From Rhodopseudomonas pentothenatexigens (lineage in GTDB: Bacteria; Pseudomonadota; Alphaproteobacteria; Rhizobiales; Xanthobacteraceae), in assembly GCF_900218015.1 (NCBI RefSeq), contig NZ_UFQQ01000030.1, positions 1 to 51,046 on the forward strand: 51,046 bases of DNA, in the 5' to 3' direction. Each line of letters starts with the position of its first letter. The first letter of the stretch is position 1. Shown one piece after another: positions 24,111 to 32,160 of the stretch. The notes under the pieces are model-generated. The model had not been told where the DNA came from. It searched no databases and saw nothing but the letters and a program-made list of their open reading frames with translations. A program made the translations under genes and the position numbers.

Positions 24111-25481
24111 ATGCCGATCAGCGGAAACGAGGATTTGCTCGCAAACGCGAATCCATCGAAGAGTTTCTTTATCGCGATGCTGACCAGGGATATCGACCTG
24201 GTCGATTGCATCCTTGATCTATTGGACAATTCCGTCGACGGGATCGGAGAGGCGGCGCGACGTCAGGGCGTCCAACTGGATCATGATCAACCATTTGTCG
24301 GCCACCTAGTCGAGATCTCCTTCGGTCGCGATAGCTTCCGGATTTCCGATGCCTCGGGTGGCATTCCGATCCAAGTCGCTGAGGACTATGCGTTCCGCTT
24401 CGGTCGTCCAGACGATGCGCCACTTCTTCAAGAAGGGACCATCGGTTTGTATGGTATCGGCATGAAGCGCGCCATGTTCAAGATGGGAAATTTGGTCGAA
24501 ATAAAGTCCAGTACAGGCTCGGAATCCTTCGAGCTGAATCTCAATGTCGATGAATGGCGTCGTGATCCTCAAATACGCTTGGAGCACGGTCGTCAGCTCG
24601 TCGAGTGGTCGTTTCCTCTCACGCGTGTGGTCAGGAATGGCAGTACGGTGCCGGCGGGTACCGTGATCGAAGTCAAAGAGCTCTACCCGGGAATCGGCAG
24701 ACAGTTTGACAGCCCAGCCTTTATTGAGCGTTTGCGCCGAATGATTGCCCGCGACTACGCCTTCATTCTTAGTCGCGGATTGAAGGTGAGGGTAAACACC
24801 GCAGATATCGTCCCCGTGATGCCTCGAATGCGAGTAAGTGACGAGTTTGCCCCATTCAAGCACGTTGAAATTCATGAGGGCGTAAAGATAGAGATAACCG
24901 CGGGTTTGGCGGATCCGCCTCCTGATGACACTTCCGCGACTGCACGAAATCCAGATAGTGGCGTGTACGGCTGGTATGTAGTCTGTAACGATCGCGTCGT
25001 GGTGAGCGCCGACAAGTCGTCGGATACTGGGTGGGGCATGAGACCGGTGCCAGCTTGGCACCCGCAGTTCATCGGCTTTATGGGCGTTGTTCGCTTTGAT
25101 AGTGCCGAGCCTAGCAAGTTGCCATGGAAGACGACGAAGCGAGATGTTGAGGCGAGCAATACCTTCTATCAACTAGCTCTTCCCACAATGATCAAAGCGA
25201 CCAAACGGTGGGTTGACTACACAAACAAAAGGCGCGCCGACGCCAAGCGTTTGAAGAAGATGGAGAGGGCTGCGAAACAGGTTCCTGTTTCCAGGATTAC
25301 GGTGAGCGAGCAAATGCGTCTGCCTATGACGACCAAGAATGACGTCGTCGTCATTGAGTATGTGCGGGAAGCGGCAGATGTCGAGGCAGCTGCGGAAGCA
25401 TTGGGAATCGTAGGTTCTTCCCCGACCGAAGTTGGCATTCAGACGTTTGAATATTTCTTCAAGCGAGAAGTCGTGCGATGA
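24111..25481 (+). CDS. GHKL ATPase, MORC/MutL-like, in an R-M context
   Basis: A 456-aa ATPase. The Bergerat-fold motifs are LVDCILDLLDNSVDGI (DNS at 39-41; the usual Glu of motif N is Asp), FRISDASGGI (78-85, Mg/ATP lid) and GLYGIGMKRAMFK (112-124). A transducer-like region follows, with LPWKTTKRDVE (337-347) containing the Lys that would contact the gamma phosphate. Start 24111 is preferred: a Gly-rich SD precedes it and it lies 16 bp after the methyltransferase stop, whereas the longer frame from 24048 overlaps that gene. Prokaryotic MORC-type ATPases are known from comparative work to associate with DNA methylases and nucleases. It probably acts as an ATP-driven clamp or communication module. 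Confidence 0.8.
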   Translation: MPISGNEDLLANANPSKSFFIAMLTRDIDLVDCILDLLDNSVDGIGEAARRQGVQLDHDQPFVGHLVEISFGRDSFRISDASGGIPIQVAEDYAFRFGRPDDAPLLQEGTIGLYGIGMKRAMFKMGNLVEIKSSTGSESFELNLNVDEWRRDPQIRLEHGRQLVEWSFPLTRVVRNGSTVPAGTVIEVKELYPGIGRQFDSPAFIERLRRMIARDYAFILSRGLKVRVNTADIVPVMPRMRVSDEFAPFKHVEIHEGVKIEITAGLADPPPDDTSATARNPDSGVYGWYVVCNDRVVVSADKSSDTGWGMRPVPAWHPQFIGFMGVVRFDSAEPSKLPWKTTKRDVEASNTFYQLALPTMIKATKRWVDYTNKRRADAKRLKKMERAAKQVPVSRITVSEQMRLPMTTKNDVVVIEYVREAADVEAAAEALGIVGSSPTEVGIQTFEYFFKREVVR

Positions 25482-26425
25482 GCAAACGTTCATTTGAAGC
25501 GATCAATTATATGCTCCGTCCCAACAAAAACGTCGAGCGCAAGCTAATTGTAGCTACGCTAAAGAAATTGCAGCCTCAGTTCGACATTCCGAAGTTCAGA
25601 TACGTGGGCTTCGGCTCAATGTGGTTTTCCGATTTCGTCCTGGTCCATCGCTACCTGAATATTTGCGATCTGATCACAATTGAGAATCAGAAGAGCAGAA
25701 AAAAGCGAGTGGAATTCAACAAGCCGTTCGCCTGTATCGAGGTGCGGATGGATGAAGCGGCAATTGCCCTGGGCGATGTTCTTGACGGTAAGCAGAGCAT
25801 AGTCTGGCTAGACTACGACGGTCCGCTCAAGAGTGCAATGACTGGAGACCTCGAAACGGCGGTGGGCGAAATGGTTTCTGGAAGTATGCTTCTGGTCAGT
25901 GTCAATGCTTCGGTCGATCAATTGCGAAACCAGAAGCTTCAGGGTGAGGAGGTGGAAGCCAATGTATATCTGGCGGACATTTGCGAGAATGAGGAGCTTC
26001 TCAATAGTGAGCTCCGACTGACAGCTAATGAGTTTCCCGCTCTAGCTGCGCAGATACTGCACGATCGGATTAAGTCTGCGGTTCTGGAGAAGAAGCCGGG
26101 TTGTGAGTACGTGCCGATCTGGTCCTATCGGTACGCCGATGGCGTGACCATGGTGACTGTCGGTGGGATGATTGCCGATCATATGGATCGAGACAAATTG
26201 CGGGCCTCAGACGCTTCCACCTTTGCCGCTGCCACTGGACGTGAGTTGTTTGATATCGATTTGCCAGTTCTCACTGAAAAGGAGAAGCGCGCTTTGGATA
26301 AGCTTCTCCCTTCGGAGGAGGGACTCGATCCAAGGAGATTGGAGTTTGAACTGCGACCAAGCGAGGTTGCGGCTTATCAGCGTTTCTACTTGGAGTATCC
26401 CATTTTCGGCGAGCTTGTTGGGTGA
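25478..26425 (+). CDS. Uncharacterised operon protein with a Rossmann-like core
   Basis: A 315-aa protein overlapping the GHKL gene by 4 bp (ATGA). I do not recognise it confidently. Residues 40-120 look like a methyltransferase-type Rossmann fold: FRYVGFGSMWFSDF (glycine loop, 44-47), LITIEN with an acidic residue at the strand end (69) and SIVWLDYDGPL (107-117). There is no cytosine-methylase PC motif. A KSRKKRVEFNKPF basic patch could contact nucleic acid. It may be a degenerate or small-molecule/base-modifying methyltransferase, or a cryptic effector. Its strict placement inside the operon suggests an essential role. Confidence 0.6.
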   Translation: MSKRSFEAINYMLRPNKNVERKLIVATLKKLQPQFDIPKFRYVGFGSMWFSDFVLVHRYLNICDLITIENQKSRKKRVEFNKPFACIEVRMDEAAIALGDVLDGKQSIVWLDYDGPLKSAMTGDLETAVGEMVSGSMLLVSVNASVDQLRNQKLQGEEVEANVYLADICENEELLNSELRLTANEFPALAAQILHDRIKSAVLEKKPGCEYVPIWSYRYADGVTMVTVGGMIADHMDRDKLRASDASTFAAATGRELFDIDLPVLTEKEKRALDKLLPSEEGLDPRRLEFELRPSEVAAYQRFYLEYPIFGELVG

Positions 26426-26464
26426 GGACAAACCTTCGGTCTTCGAAGGCAGGGACGAGCCGAA

Positions 26465-27547
26465 ATGACCCTTGTTGATCTCTTTTGCGGTTGTGGCGGC
26501 TTCTCGTTAGGAGCGCACAAGGCTGGCTTCGATGTTGCAGCCGCATTTGATGTCGATGCCACACTGACCTCGTCGTTTCATGCGAATTTTCCAAAGACGC
26601 GTTTGTATCTACGCGACGTGGGAAAGCTCACGGGTGTTGAGATCACAAAGTTGCTCGGGCGGTCAGTAACCGGCATATTCGGAGGACCGCCATGTCAGGG
26701 TTTCAGTGATATCGGCCGACGAGATGCGAGTGATCCACGTCGAAAGCTATTGTCGCACTTCTTTCGGATCGTATCCGAGTTGAAGCCATTGTTCTTCGTC
26801 ATGGAAAACGTGAGGGGGTTGGTTTACGAGGATTCCCGAGGGGTTCTTGGAAGCGCCATCGAGCAGGTTGCCGGTCAATATGATATCTTGGGTCCCCTGA
26901 TATTGGACGCGGCGGACTTCGGTGCCGCTACTCGTCGACGCCGAGTATTTGTGGTTGGCATACACAAAAAGGCTAAGTCTCCTCTGTTGTTGTCGGATAT
27001 TCGTGCCTTCGAGCGGCCGGCTGCGACGGTGAGGTCGGCGATCGCGGATCTTGTTGATGCAGAACCTCTCGGGGTCCGAGAAGACAATTTCGATTACTGG
27101 CGTATCACGAGGCGTGGTCGTCCTTCCGAGTATGCGCGTTCGCTTCGTAGCCACGACGGGCTTTTTGCGAGCCATCGAATGGTGGAACATAAGGCAGACG
27201 TTGCCCGACGGTTTGCTTCGGTTGCACCAGGTGATACCGATCCTGTAGGTCGTCATCCGCGATTGGCTTGGGATGGGCAATGCCCGACGCTTCGAGCCGG
27301 TACAGGCGCTGATAAGGGGTCGCGGCAGGCGGTCCGTCCACTTCACCCAGAAGAGCCGCGGGTCATAACTGTTCGCGAGGCGGCTCGATTGCAGGGCTTC
27401 CCGGATCGACATATTTTTCATCCGACGATCTGGCATAGCTTTCGGATGATTGGTAACAGCGTGTCGCCAATTGTTTCCCAGGCCGTCTTTCTGTCGATCC
27501 GAAAGAAGCTCGGTCTTGCCTCCATTGCGGGTCTCGTCGGTGAATGA
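26465..27547 (+). CDS. C5-cytosine DNA methyltransferase 2
   Basis: A 360-aa m5C methyltransferase with motif I DLFCGCGGFSLG (5-16), motif IV GGPPCQGFS (C77), motif VI VMENVRG, motif VIII TRRRRVFVVG, a target-recognition region (about 200-290) and motif IX/X (REAARLQGFPDRHIF, IGNSVSPIVSQAV). It is complete and of usual length. It lies 39 bp after the unknown gene and 3 bp before vsr. With methyltransferase 1 this gives two m5C enzymes in one operon, suggesting an asymmetric site methylated strand by strand, or two sites. Confidence 0.9.
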   Translation: MTLVDLFCGCGGFSLGAHKAGFDVAAAFDVDATLTSSFHANFPKTRLYLRDVGKLTGVEITKLLGRSVTGIFGGPPCQGFSDIGRRDASDPRRKLLSHFFRIVSELKPLFFVMENVRGLVYEDSRGVLGSAIEQVAGQYDILGPLILDAADFGAATRRRRVFVVGIHKKAKSPLLLSDIRAFERPAATVRSAIADLVDAEPLGVREDNFDYWRITRRGRPSEYARSLRSHDGLFASHRMVEHKADVARRFASVAPGDTDPVGRHPRLAWDGQCPTLRAGTGADKGSRQAVRPLHPEEPRVITVREAARLQGFPDRHIFHPTIWHSFRMIGNSVSPIVSQAVFLSIRKKLGLASIAGLVGE

Positions 27548-27550
27548 GGA

Positions 27551-28000
27551 ATGGTTGATCGCCTGAGCGTTCAGAGAAGGTCCTGGCTGATGTCCCGGGT
27601 AAAGGGACGTGATACACTTCCTGAATTGGTGGTGAGGCGCGCAGCTCATTCTCTGGGGTTGCGGTTTAGAATCCAACAGAAGGATCTTCCCGGCAAGCCG
27701 GATCTGATTTTTCCTCGTTGGCGTATTGCGATCTTCGTTCATGGCTGCTTCTGGCATCGGCACCGCGGCTGCAAGAAGGCAACGATGCCGAAATCCCGCA
27801 GGCAATTCTGGCGGACCAAGTTTGAGCGCAACGTAGCGCGAGATGAACGAGTGATCCAAGAACTCGAGGGTTGCGGTTGGCGGACACTTGTAGTCTGGCA
27901 GTGTCAGACAACTAACTTGGCTGCTCTGAAAACAATTCTATCTGAGTTCTTTGGATTGAAGCAGAAGATCGATGAAGTGCAGCCCGATGGTTTGAAATGA
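27551..28000 (+). CDS. vsr: Vsr-type very-short-patch / DNA nicking endonuclease
   Basis: A 149-aa Vsr. It matches the E. coli enzyme position for position at catalytic and base-intercalating residues: E25, D51 (in LPGKPDLIFP), H64, F67, W68 and H69 (FVHGCFWHRH). A zinc-ligand set (C66, C74, H71 region) is present. Classical Vsr nicks 5' of the T in T:G mismatches arising from deaminated m5C, protecting cells that methylate. In operons that lack any other nuclease, a Vsr-fold protein may itself be the restriction nuclease. It ends the operon. Confidence 0.9.
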   Translation: MVDRLSVQRRSWLMSRVKGRDTLPELVVRRAAHSLGLRFRIQQKDLPGKPDLIFPRWRIAIFVHGCFWHRHRGCKKATMPKSRRQFWRTKFERNVARDERVIQELEGCGWRTLVVWQCQTTNLAALKTILSEFFGLKQKIDEVQPDGLK

Positions 28001-28056
28001 AGCGTGAAGAGGTAACTGACGAATCGACCTGCTGCCTCCAAGTGAAGATTTGCCTT
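28001..28056. promoter_or_regulatory. Gap after vsr with half-palindrome
   Basis: The 9-mer GTAACTGAC at 28012-28020 repeats the left half of the palindrome at 22759-22778. Convergent transcription units (vsr and integrase B) meet here; no clear T-run terminator is seen. Confidence 0.35.
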
Positions 28057-29703
28057 TTATCGTTTTTTTCGCGAAAGGTAGGGTGAGATATCGACTCCCG
28101 GAAAGTCGACTCGCTCGATGACGGCGGTTTCGAAATCTTCAAGTTTGGGGTTGTTGTAGTGACCTTGGGCGCCGTCGATCAGGTGGCCCATGATCCTATC
28201 CTTCGTTCGGTCGGGAGTAAGGGCTCTCGATAGGGCAGCCGAAAAATTGTGTCGAAGACTGTAGAAGGAGGTGGCGGCAGTCTTCGCGCCGGCGCGCTGG
28301 AGGTCGCGATTCAGGCGCTTTCCGACCGCAGAAGAATAGTATCCGTACCGATCTGTCCGAAGGCGTGGGAAGAGGCGAACGAATTTGGGGTGTTCACGGC
28401 GTTCTTCGACCAAATCGATGAAGCCGGCTGAAATGAGATCATCGTGAATCGGAATCTGCCGACGTGCGGATGCCGTCTTGAGCTTCAGTCTTGCGACGGC
28501 CTTGTCCTTCGGCTTGAGTCCTTTCACGGCTCGCTCGATCTCGTCGCGGTCATAGACCGTCAGCAGATCGATGTGCCAACGTCGATTGTGCATGACGATC
28601 CGGCGGGGTTCGATTTGGCAGAGTTCATTGAGCCGGGCGCCGGTGTACAGGGCCAAGATGGGCAACCAATAGTCTTCGGTGGCGCGGGAACGCGTCCGGA
28701 CGATGTAGCGGAAGTAGGCGCTAATCTGATCAGACGTGAAGGCAAGACGACCTTCATCCGGCCGCTCGGTGCGGCGGCTTTCGCGCGTTCGCGTCGAAAC
28801 GATTCCGACCGCAGGGTTCGCCGGAATCAATGAATGGCGGACAAGGTGTGTGAAGAAGGTCTTCACAGGTGTCAGATAGTCGTCGTCCACCGTCTTGTCG
28901 TCGATAACATCGAAAGGCCGCAGGCGCTTCTCGTTCTGTTCGGTAGCGACAGCAAGGTCATATGTCTTAAACCGGTCGTAGGCGCGCTTCGGCGTTCGAT
29001 CCAAGATGTCGCGATACCGCTCGAAGTCCTGTCGCGTGTACTCCCGGAGAGGTTTATCACCGATCGTTTGAATGAAGTTCTGGATCCTTGGCCCGATCGT
29101 CGAAACATGCTTCGTGCCGCCAAGATCCTTAGCCTTCGCCGCGACGTACGCTTCGACTTTTGTAGACAGCAGATCAGACGACCATTGATTTTTATGCACG
29201 TTCTGAACGTCGTCGCGAAGTTTCCCGAACTCGTTCATAAACACCGCCCGCAAGTCGGCGAACTCGTTTGAGCGCGCCTTAGCCGGCGCCGCCCGCAAGG
29301 CCGCTACTCGGTCGCTGATTGCAGAGATGCGATCAGCAATCCCGGAGAGTTGCCCCAGTGTTTCGACCTTCGACTTGTAATCGGTCACTGCGGCCTGAAT
29401 GGCGTCTGCCTGCCGCCTGGCCTTCATGATGGCCTGCTGGCCTTCCGCGAGACCCATAGCGTCGTCGAGCATCCGCAGCAGGAGAGCGCGGTCGGGCTGA
29501 TCCGGATCATCTGCATGAGCTTGTCGAACTGCGTCCGACCACTGGTCCATTGCCACTGCCAACCTCATTGCCCGCTTCCGGGCCTTTCTGCGGTCGCCGG
29601 TCCGGAGGCTCACCGCGGCGTCGGACGAGCCGACATGAGCCTTCAATTCGGTCGGGATCGATCGGCGGAACCAGTAAACGTCGCCTCGTTTCCATAGGTA
29701 CAT
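28057..29703 (-). CDS. int: Tyrosine recombinase/integrase of element B
   Basis: A 548-aa integrase. The N-terminus (MYLWKRGDVYWFRRSIP) is the DUF6538-like start common in alphaproteobacterial integrases, followed by a long helical insert (about 80-150) and a core-binding domain. The catalytic domain has LALYTGARLNELCQI (Arg I), SFYSLRHNFSAAL (His/Arg II), and IMGHLIDGAQGHYNNP with His and the nucleophilic Tyr. It starts 85 bp from the tRNA-Ser 3' end, its attachment site. It shares little visible similarity with integrase A beyond catalytic motifs, yet both use the same att core. Confidence 0.9.
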   Translation of the reverse strand: MYLWKRGDVYWFRRSIPTELKAHVGSSDAAVSLRTGDRRKARKRAMRLAVAMDQWSDAVRQAHADDPDQPDRALLLRMLDDAMGLAEGQQAIMKARRQADAIQAAVTDYKSKVETLGQLSGIADRISAISDRVAALRAAPAKARSNEFADLRAVFMNEFGKLRDDVQNVHKNQWSSDLLSTKVEAYVAAKAKDLGGTKHVSTIGPRIQNFIQTIGDKPLREYTRQDFERYRDILDRTPKRAYDRFKTYDLAVATEQNEKRLRPFDVIDDKTVDDDYLTPVKTFFTHLVRHSLIPANPAVGIVSTRTRESRRTERPDEGRLAFTSDQISAYFRYIVRTRSRATEDYWLPILALYTGARLNELCQIEPRRIVMHNRRWHIDLLTVYDRDEIERAVKGLKPKDKAVARLKLKTASARRQIPIHDDLISAGFIDLVEERREHPKFVRLFPRLRTDRYGYYSSAVGKRLNRDLQRAGAKTAATSFYSLRHNFSAALSRALTPDRTKDRIMGHLIDGAQGHYNNPKLEDFETAVIERVDFPGVDISPYLSRKKR

Positions 29704-29717
29704 AACGGCCTCGAAAC

Positions 29718-29735
29718 GTTACATCGAATTGTAAC
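29718..29735. repeat. Small inverted repeat upstream of integrase B
   Basis: GTTACA-N6-TGTAAC lies just upstream of the integrase start, between it and the attachment site. Candidate operator or arm-type site. Confidence 0.35.
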
Positions 29736-29788
29736 AGAATCGGGGTTCCGAAGCTGGCTGTTGATAAATGAAATCAAAGAGTTAGGCG

Positions 29789-29806
29789 TGGCGGAAGGGG
29801 TGGGAT
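29789..29806. other. att core copy at the 3' end of tRNA-Ser(UGA)
   Basis: TGGCGGAAGGGGTGGGAT, identical to 13607-13624. It spans the encoded CCA, discriminator, acceptor 3' strand and part of the T stem, so integration keeps the tRNA functional. Confidence 0.85.
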
Positions 29807-29878
29807 TCGAACCCACGGTACCCTTGCGGGCACGCCGGTTTTCAAGACCGGTGCCTTAAACCGCTCGGCCACCCTTCC
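29789..29878 (-). tRNA. tRNA-Ser (anticodon UGA)
   Basis: The minus strand folds as a class II tRNA. The acceptor is GGAAGGG paired with CCCTTCC, followed by G and an encoded CCA. A GCCGAGCGGTTTAAGGC D region, an anticodon arm with loop CTTGAAA (UGA), a long variable arm and a GTGGGTTCGAATCCCAC T arm complete it. It is the integration target of elements A and B. Confidence 0.97.
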
Positions 29879-30118
29879 AGCTTGGTGCGATCGTCCTCGG
29901 CTGCGTCATGAGCGCGAGGCTGCCGGCTGCGGTTGTCGCGGCGCCAGCCACGTCTGTTTAGGGGGCATTGCCCGGCCCGGTCAATGTCGGGAAGGGACGA
30001 ATCGTGTTCCCCATGCGGGGAGGATCGTCACGGTCTGCGGCTTCGCCGGCCGCAGCTCGCCCATGCCGCGGCCCCGACCGGTACGGCCAAAGAGCAGCGG
30101 CGTACCGGCTCTGAGCAG

Positions 30119-30140
30119 TAATGCTCGGAATTGAGCATTA
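30119..30140. promoter_or_regulatory. Palindrome upstream of the AraC regulator
   Basis: TAATGCTC-N6-GAGCATTA is a perfect 8-bp inverted repeat about 60 bp before the preferred start of the AraC-family gene. A candidate regulator-binding site, possibly for autoregulation. The rest of the 29879-30201 gap shows no gene. Confidence 0.4.
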
Positions 30141-30201
30141 GTCTTGTCAAGTTGGCTTGTCACCCGCCGCGAGCCAGATCCCGGGAAGTGAGTCTGTTGG
30201 A

Positions 30202-31206
30202 ATGCGCCAGCCCGCGTTTGACGTTGGTCCGAACGCCGACCAGAACGACTATCCGCTCAATCGCGCCCCCGTCATTCACACCCGTGATCCCGAAGCGATG
30301 CGCGAGGCGATGCTGTCGGTGTATGGCGCCCGGGAGTTCACGGCCGAGGCCGAAGGGTTCGAGGGCTTCGGCAGCTACGTCGCGTTCGAGGCCGCCGGGC
30401 TCGGGTTCTGTGCCTATGCGGCGCCGGCGGCCGCCGAATTCGGCGAGACCGATTTCGCCCGGGTGCAGATCGCGCTGCGCGGCAGCAGCCGGACCTCCGC
30501 GGGCGCGTCCAGCGTCGATCTCGATCCGCAGCATTGGTGCGTGTCGTCGGCGGCCACGCCGACCCGGATCGAATTCGGTGCCGACTATCAGCAGGTGATC
30601 CTGCGCATCCCCGATGCGACCCTCACCGCGACGCTGGAGGCGCTGCTCGGCGTCAAGCCGCGCGGCAGGCTGACGTTTCAGCCCGATCTGCCCGGCGACC
30701 GGGCGGGGGCGGGCGCGCTGCGCGACCTGATGATATACGCCGCGCGCCACGTCGATCCGGCCGCCCCGGCGCTGCCGCCGCTGATGCTGCGCGAGATCCA
30801 GCAGGCGCTGGTGGTGTCGTTCCTCAGCGTGGCGCGGCACAATTACAGTGGCCAGCTCGACCGCGACGCGCCGGATACCGCTCCCGACTACGTCCGTGTT
30901 GCCGAGGAGTTCATCGAGGCGTCGTGGAACAGGGCGATCACCATCGTCGATCTGGCTGCGGTCACCAATGTCGGCGTGCGCAGCCTGTTCAAGGCGTTTC
31001 AGAAGCACCGCGGTTACTCGCCGATGGCCTTCGCCAAGGCGGTCCGGCTCAACAAGGCGCGCGAGCTGCTGCTGTCGGGCGAGCCGTCGCGCTCGGTCAC
31101 GGCGGTGGCGTTCGCCTGCGGCTTCACCAATCTCGGTCATTTTGCCAACGACTACCGGCGCCGCCATGGTGAGCTGCCCTCCGAGACGCTGGCGCGGCGG
31201 CGCTGA
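30202..31206 (+). CDS. AraC-family transcriptional regulator
   Basis: A 334-aa regulator from ATG 30202 (an in-frame TTG at 30157 lacks support). The N-terminal half is the AraC_binding_2-type sensor domain (about 40-200). The C-terminal domain has two HTHs: ITIVDLAAVTNVGVRSLFKAF and SRSVTAVAFACGFTNLGHFA. The signature ends with NDYRRRHGELPSE. Its ligand is unknown. It lies upstream of draT on the same strand with a 109-bp gap, so co-regulation is possible but unproven. Confidence 0.85.
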   Translation: MRQPAFDVGPNADQNDYPLNRAPVIHTRDPEAMREAMLSVYGAREFTAEAEGFEGFGSYVAFEAAGLGFCAYAAPAAAEFGETDFARVQIALRGSSRTSAGASSVDLDPQHWCVSSAATPTRIEFGADYQQVILRIPDATLTATLEALLGVKPRGRLTFQPDLPGDRAGAGALRDLMIYAARHVDPAAPALPPLMLREIQQALVVSFLSVARHNYSGQLDRDAPDTAPDYVRVAEEFIEASWNRAITIVDLAAVTNVGVRSLFKAFQKHRGYSPMAFAKAVRLNKARELLLSGEPSRSVTAVAFACGFTNLGHFANDYRRRHGELPSETLARRR

Positions 31207-31315
31207 GCGGCGCCGGCGGCTGCCGCGCTGCTCCGCCGAGTTGCGCATAGGCAGGCGGCGTGGTCTTGGCTAACGATACCGCCAGAGTCATCGATCGGGC
31301 GCGCCGCGGGCTGGC

Positions 31316-32149
31316 GTGGGAGCGGCAGGGCCGGCTAAGGTGAACGAAGGCGGCAGCATCGGGCATTCCAGCAACCTCGTCGGCGTGCCGATGCGGTTCC
31401 TCACCGGCGTCGGCTTCAACGATGCGCCGGTGCCGCTGCACATCGCCGGCGTGCGCGAGATGAACCCCAGCCTGTTCGAGATGCTTGCGGAAGCGCGCGA
31501 TCTGCCGGAAGCCGGCGAGGCGTTCGCCTGCTACATGACGGCGCTGTTCGGGATCGATGCGGAGCAGCGCGTCCGCGGCCGCGACGGCCGCCGTCGCTTT
31601 CGCTCGTCCTATCTCGATCTGATCAAAGGGTGGGGTTTCGACAGCAACGGCGCCGAGGGCGCGGTGCTCAAGGGCTGGGTGGAAAGCCGGTTCGGGCTGT
31701 TTCCGACCTTCCACAAGGAGCCGATCCGGCGGATCGCCAGCCCGGTGTGGACGGCCTATGTCGAAGAAAAGATGTCCAGCCGCTTCCACAACAATGCGAT
31801 TCTGGTTCAGCTCGACCTGCTGTACGAATTCTGCCAATGGGCGCTGACGCATTTCGCCGCCACCGGCAGCACCCATGTCACGCTGTATCGCGGCGTCAAC
31901 GACTTCGACGAGCACCAGATCGTCGAGCGCATCGACAAGCGGCACTCGATCATCCGGCTCAACAACCTGACCTCGTTCACCTCCGATCGCGGCATCGCCG
32001 ACTGTTTCGGCGACACGATCCTGACGGTCCGCGTGCCGGTGCCGAAGATCCTGTTCTTCAACCGGCTGCTCGCGATGAATCCGTTGAAGGGCGAAGGCGA
32101 GTATCTGGTGATCGGCGGCGACTATCGCGTCACCGCGAGTTACTTCTGA
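31316..32149 (+). CDS. draT: NAD+-dinitrogenase-reductase ADP-ribosyltransferase
   Basis: DraT transfers ADP-ribose to an Arg of the nitrogenase Fe protein, switching nitrogenase off after ammonium addition or darkness. The 277-aa frame shows the DraT-like VPLHIAGVREMNPSLFEMLA region. The ADP-ribosyltransferase triad is YRGVNDFDEHQ (Arg), LTSFTSDRG (Ser-Thr-Ser-like) and GEGEYLVIGG (ExE). The start is a GTG; a second GTG at 31340 has a closer AAGG. draG follows 11 bp downstream. Confidence 0.85.
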   Translation: MGAAGPAKVNEGGSIGHSSNLVGVPMRFLTGVGFNDAPVPLHIAGVREMNPSLFEMLAEARDLPEAGEAFACYMTALFGIDAEQRVRGRDGRRRFRSSYLDLIKGWGFDSNGAEGAVLKGWVESRFGLFPTFHKEPIRRIASPVWTAYVEEKMSSRFHNNAILVQLDLLYEFCQWALTHFAATGSTHVTLYRGVNDFDEHQIVERIDKRHSIIRLNNLTSFTSDRGIADCFGDTILTVRVPVPKILFFNRLLAMNPLKGEGEYLVIGGDYRVTASYF

Positions 32150-32160
32150 GAGGGCGCCGC

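Larger units (their letters stand above)
13607..29806. mobile_element. Integrative mobilisable element B (about 16.2 kb) in tRNA-Ser(UGA)
   Basis: Both ends are visible as exact 18-bp att copies (13607-13624 and 29789-29806). From left to right it contains a CBASS-like pair, a relaxase/MobC module, an AEP primase, a five-gene MTase-GHKL-Vsr operon and a tyrosine integrase beside the tRNA. It has no type IV secretion or coupling gene, so it would be mobilised by helper functions. The integrase appears intact, so excision is plausible. Confidence 0.85.

Noticed and set aside
1-29806. Insertion sequences or transposases in the accessory half.
   Set aside because: I found no transposase motif or terminal inverted-repeat pair; the only recombinases are the two tyrosine integrases.
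31630-32160. Long 5' extension of draG in frame through draT.
   Set aside because: draG homologues start near the ATG at 32161, and the extension is the mirror frame of draT.
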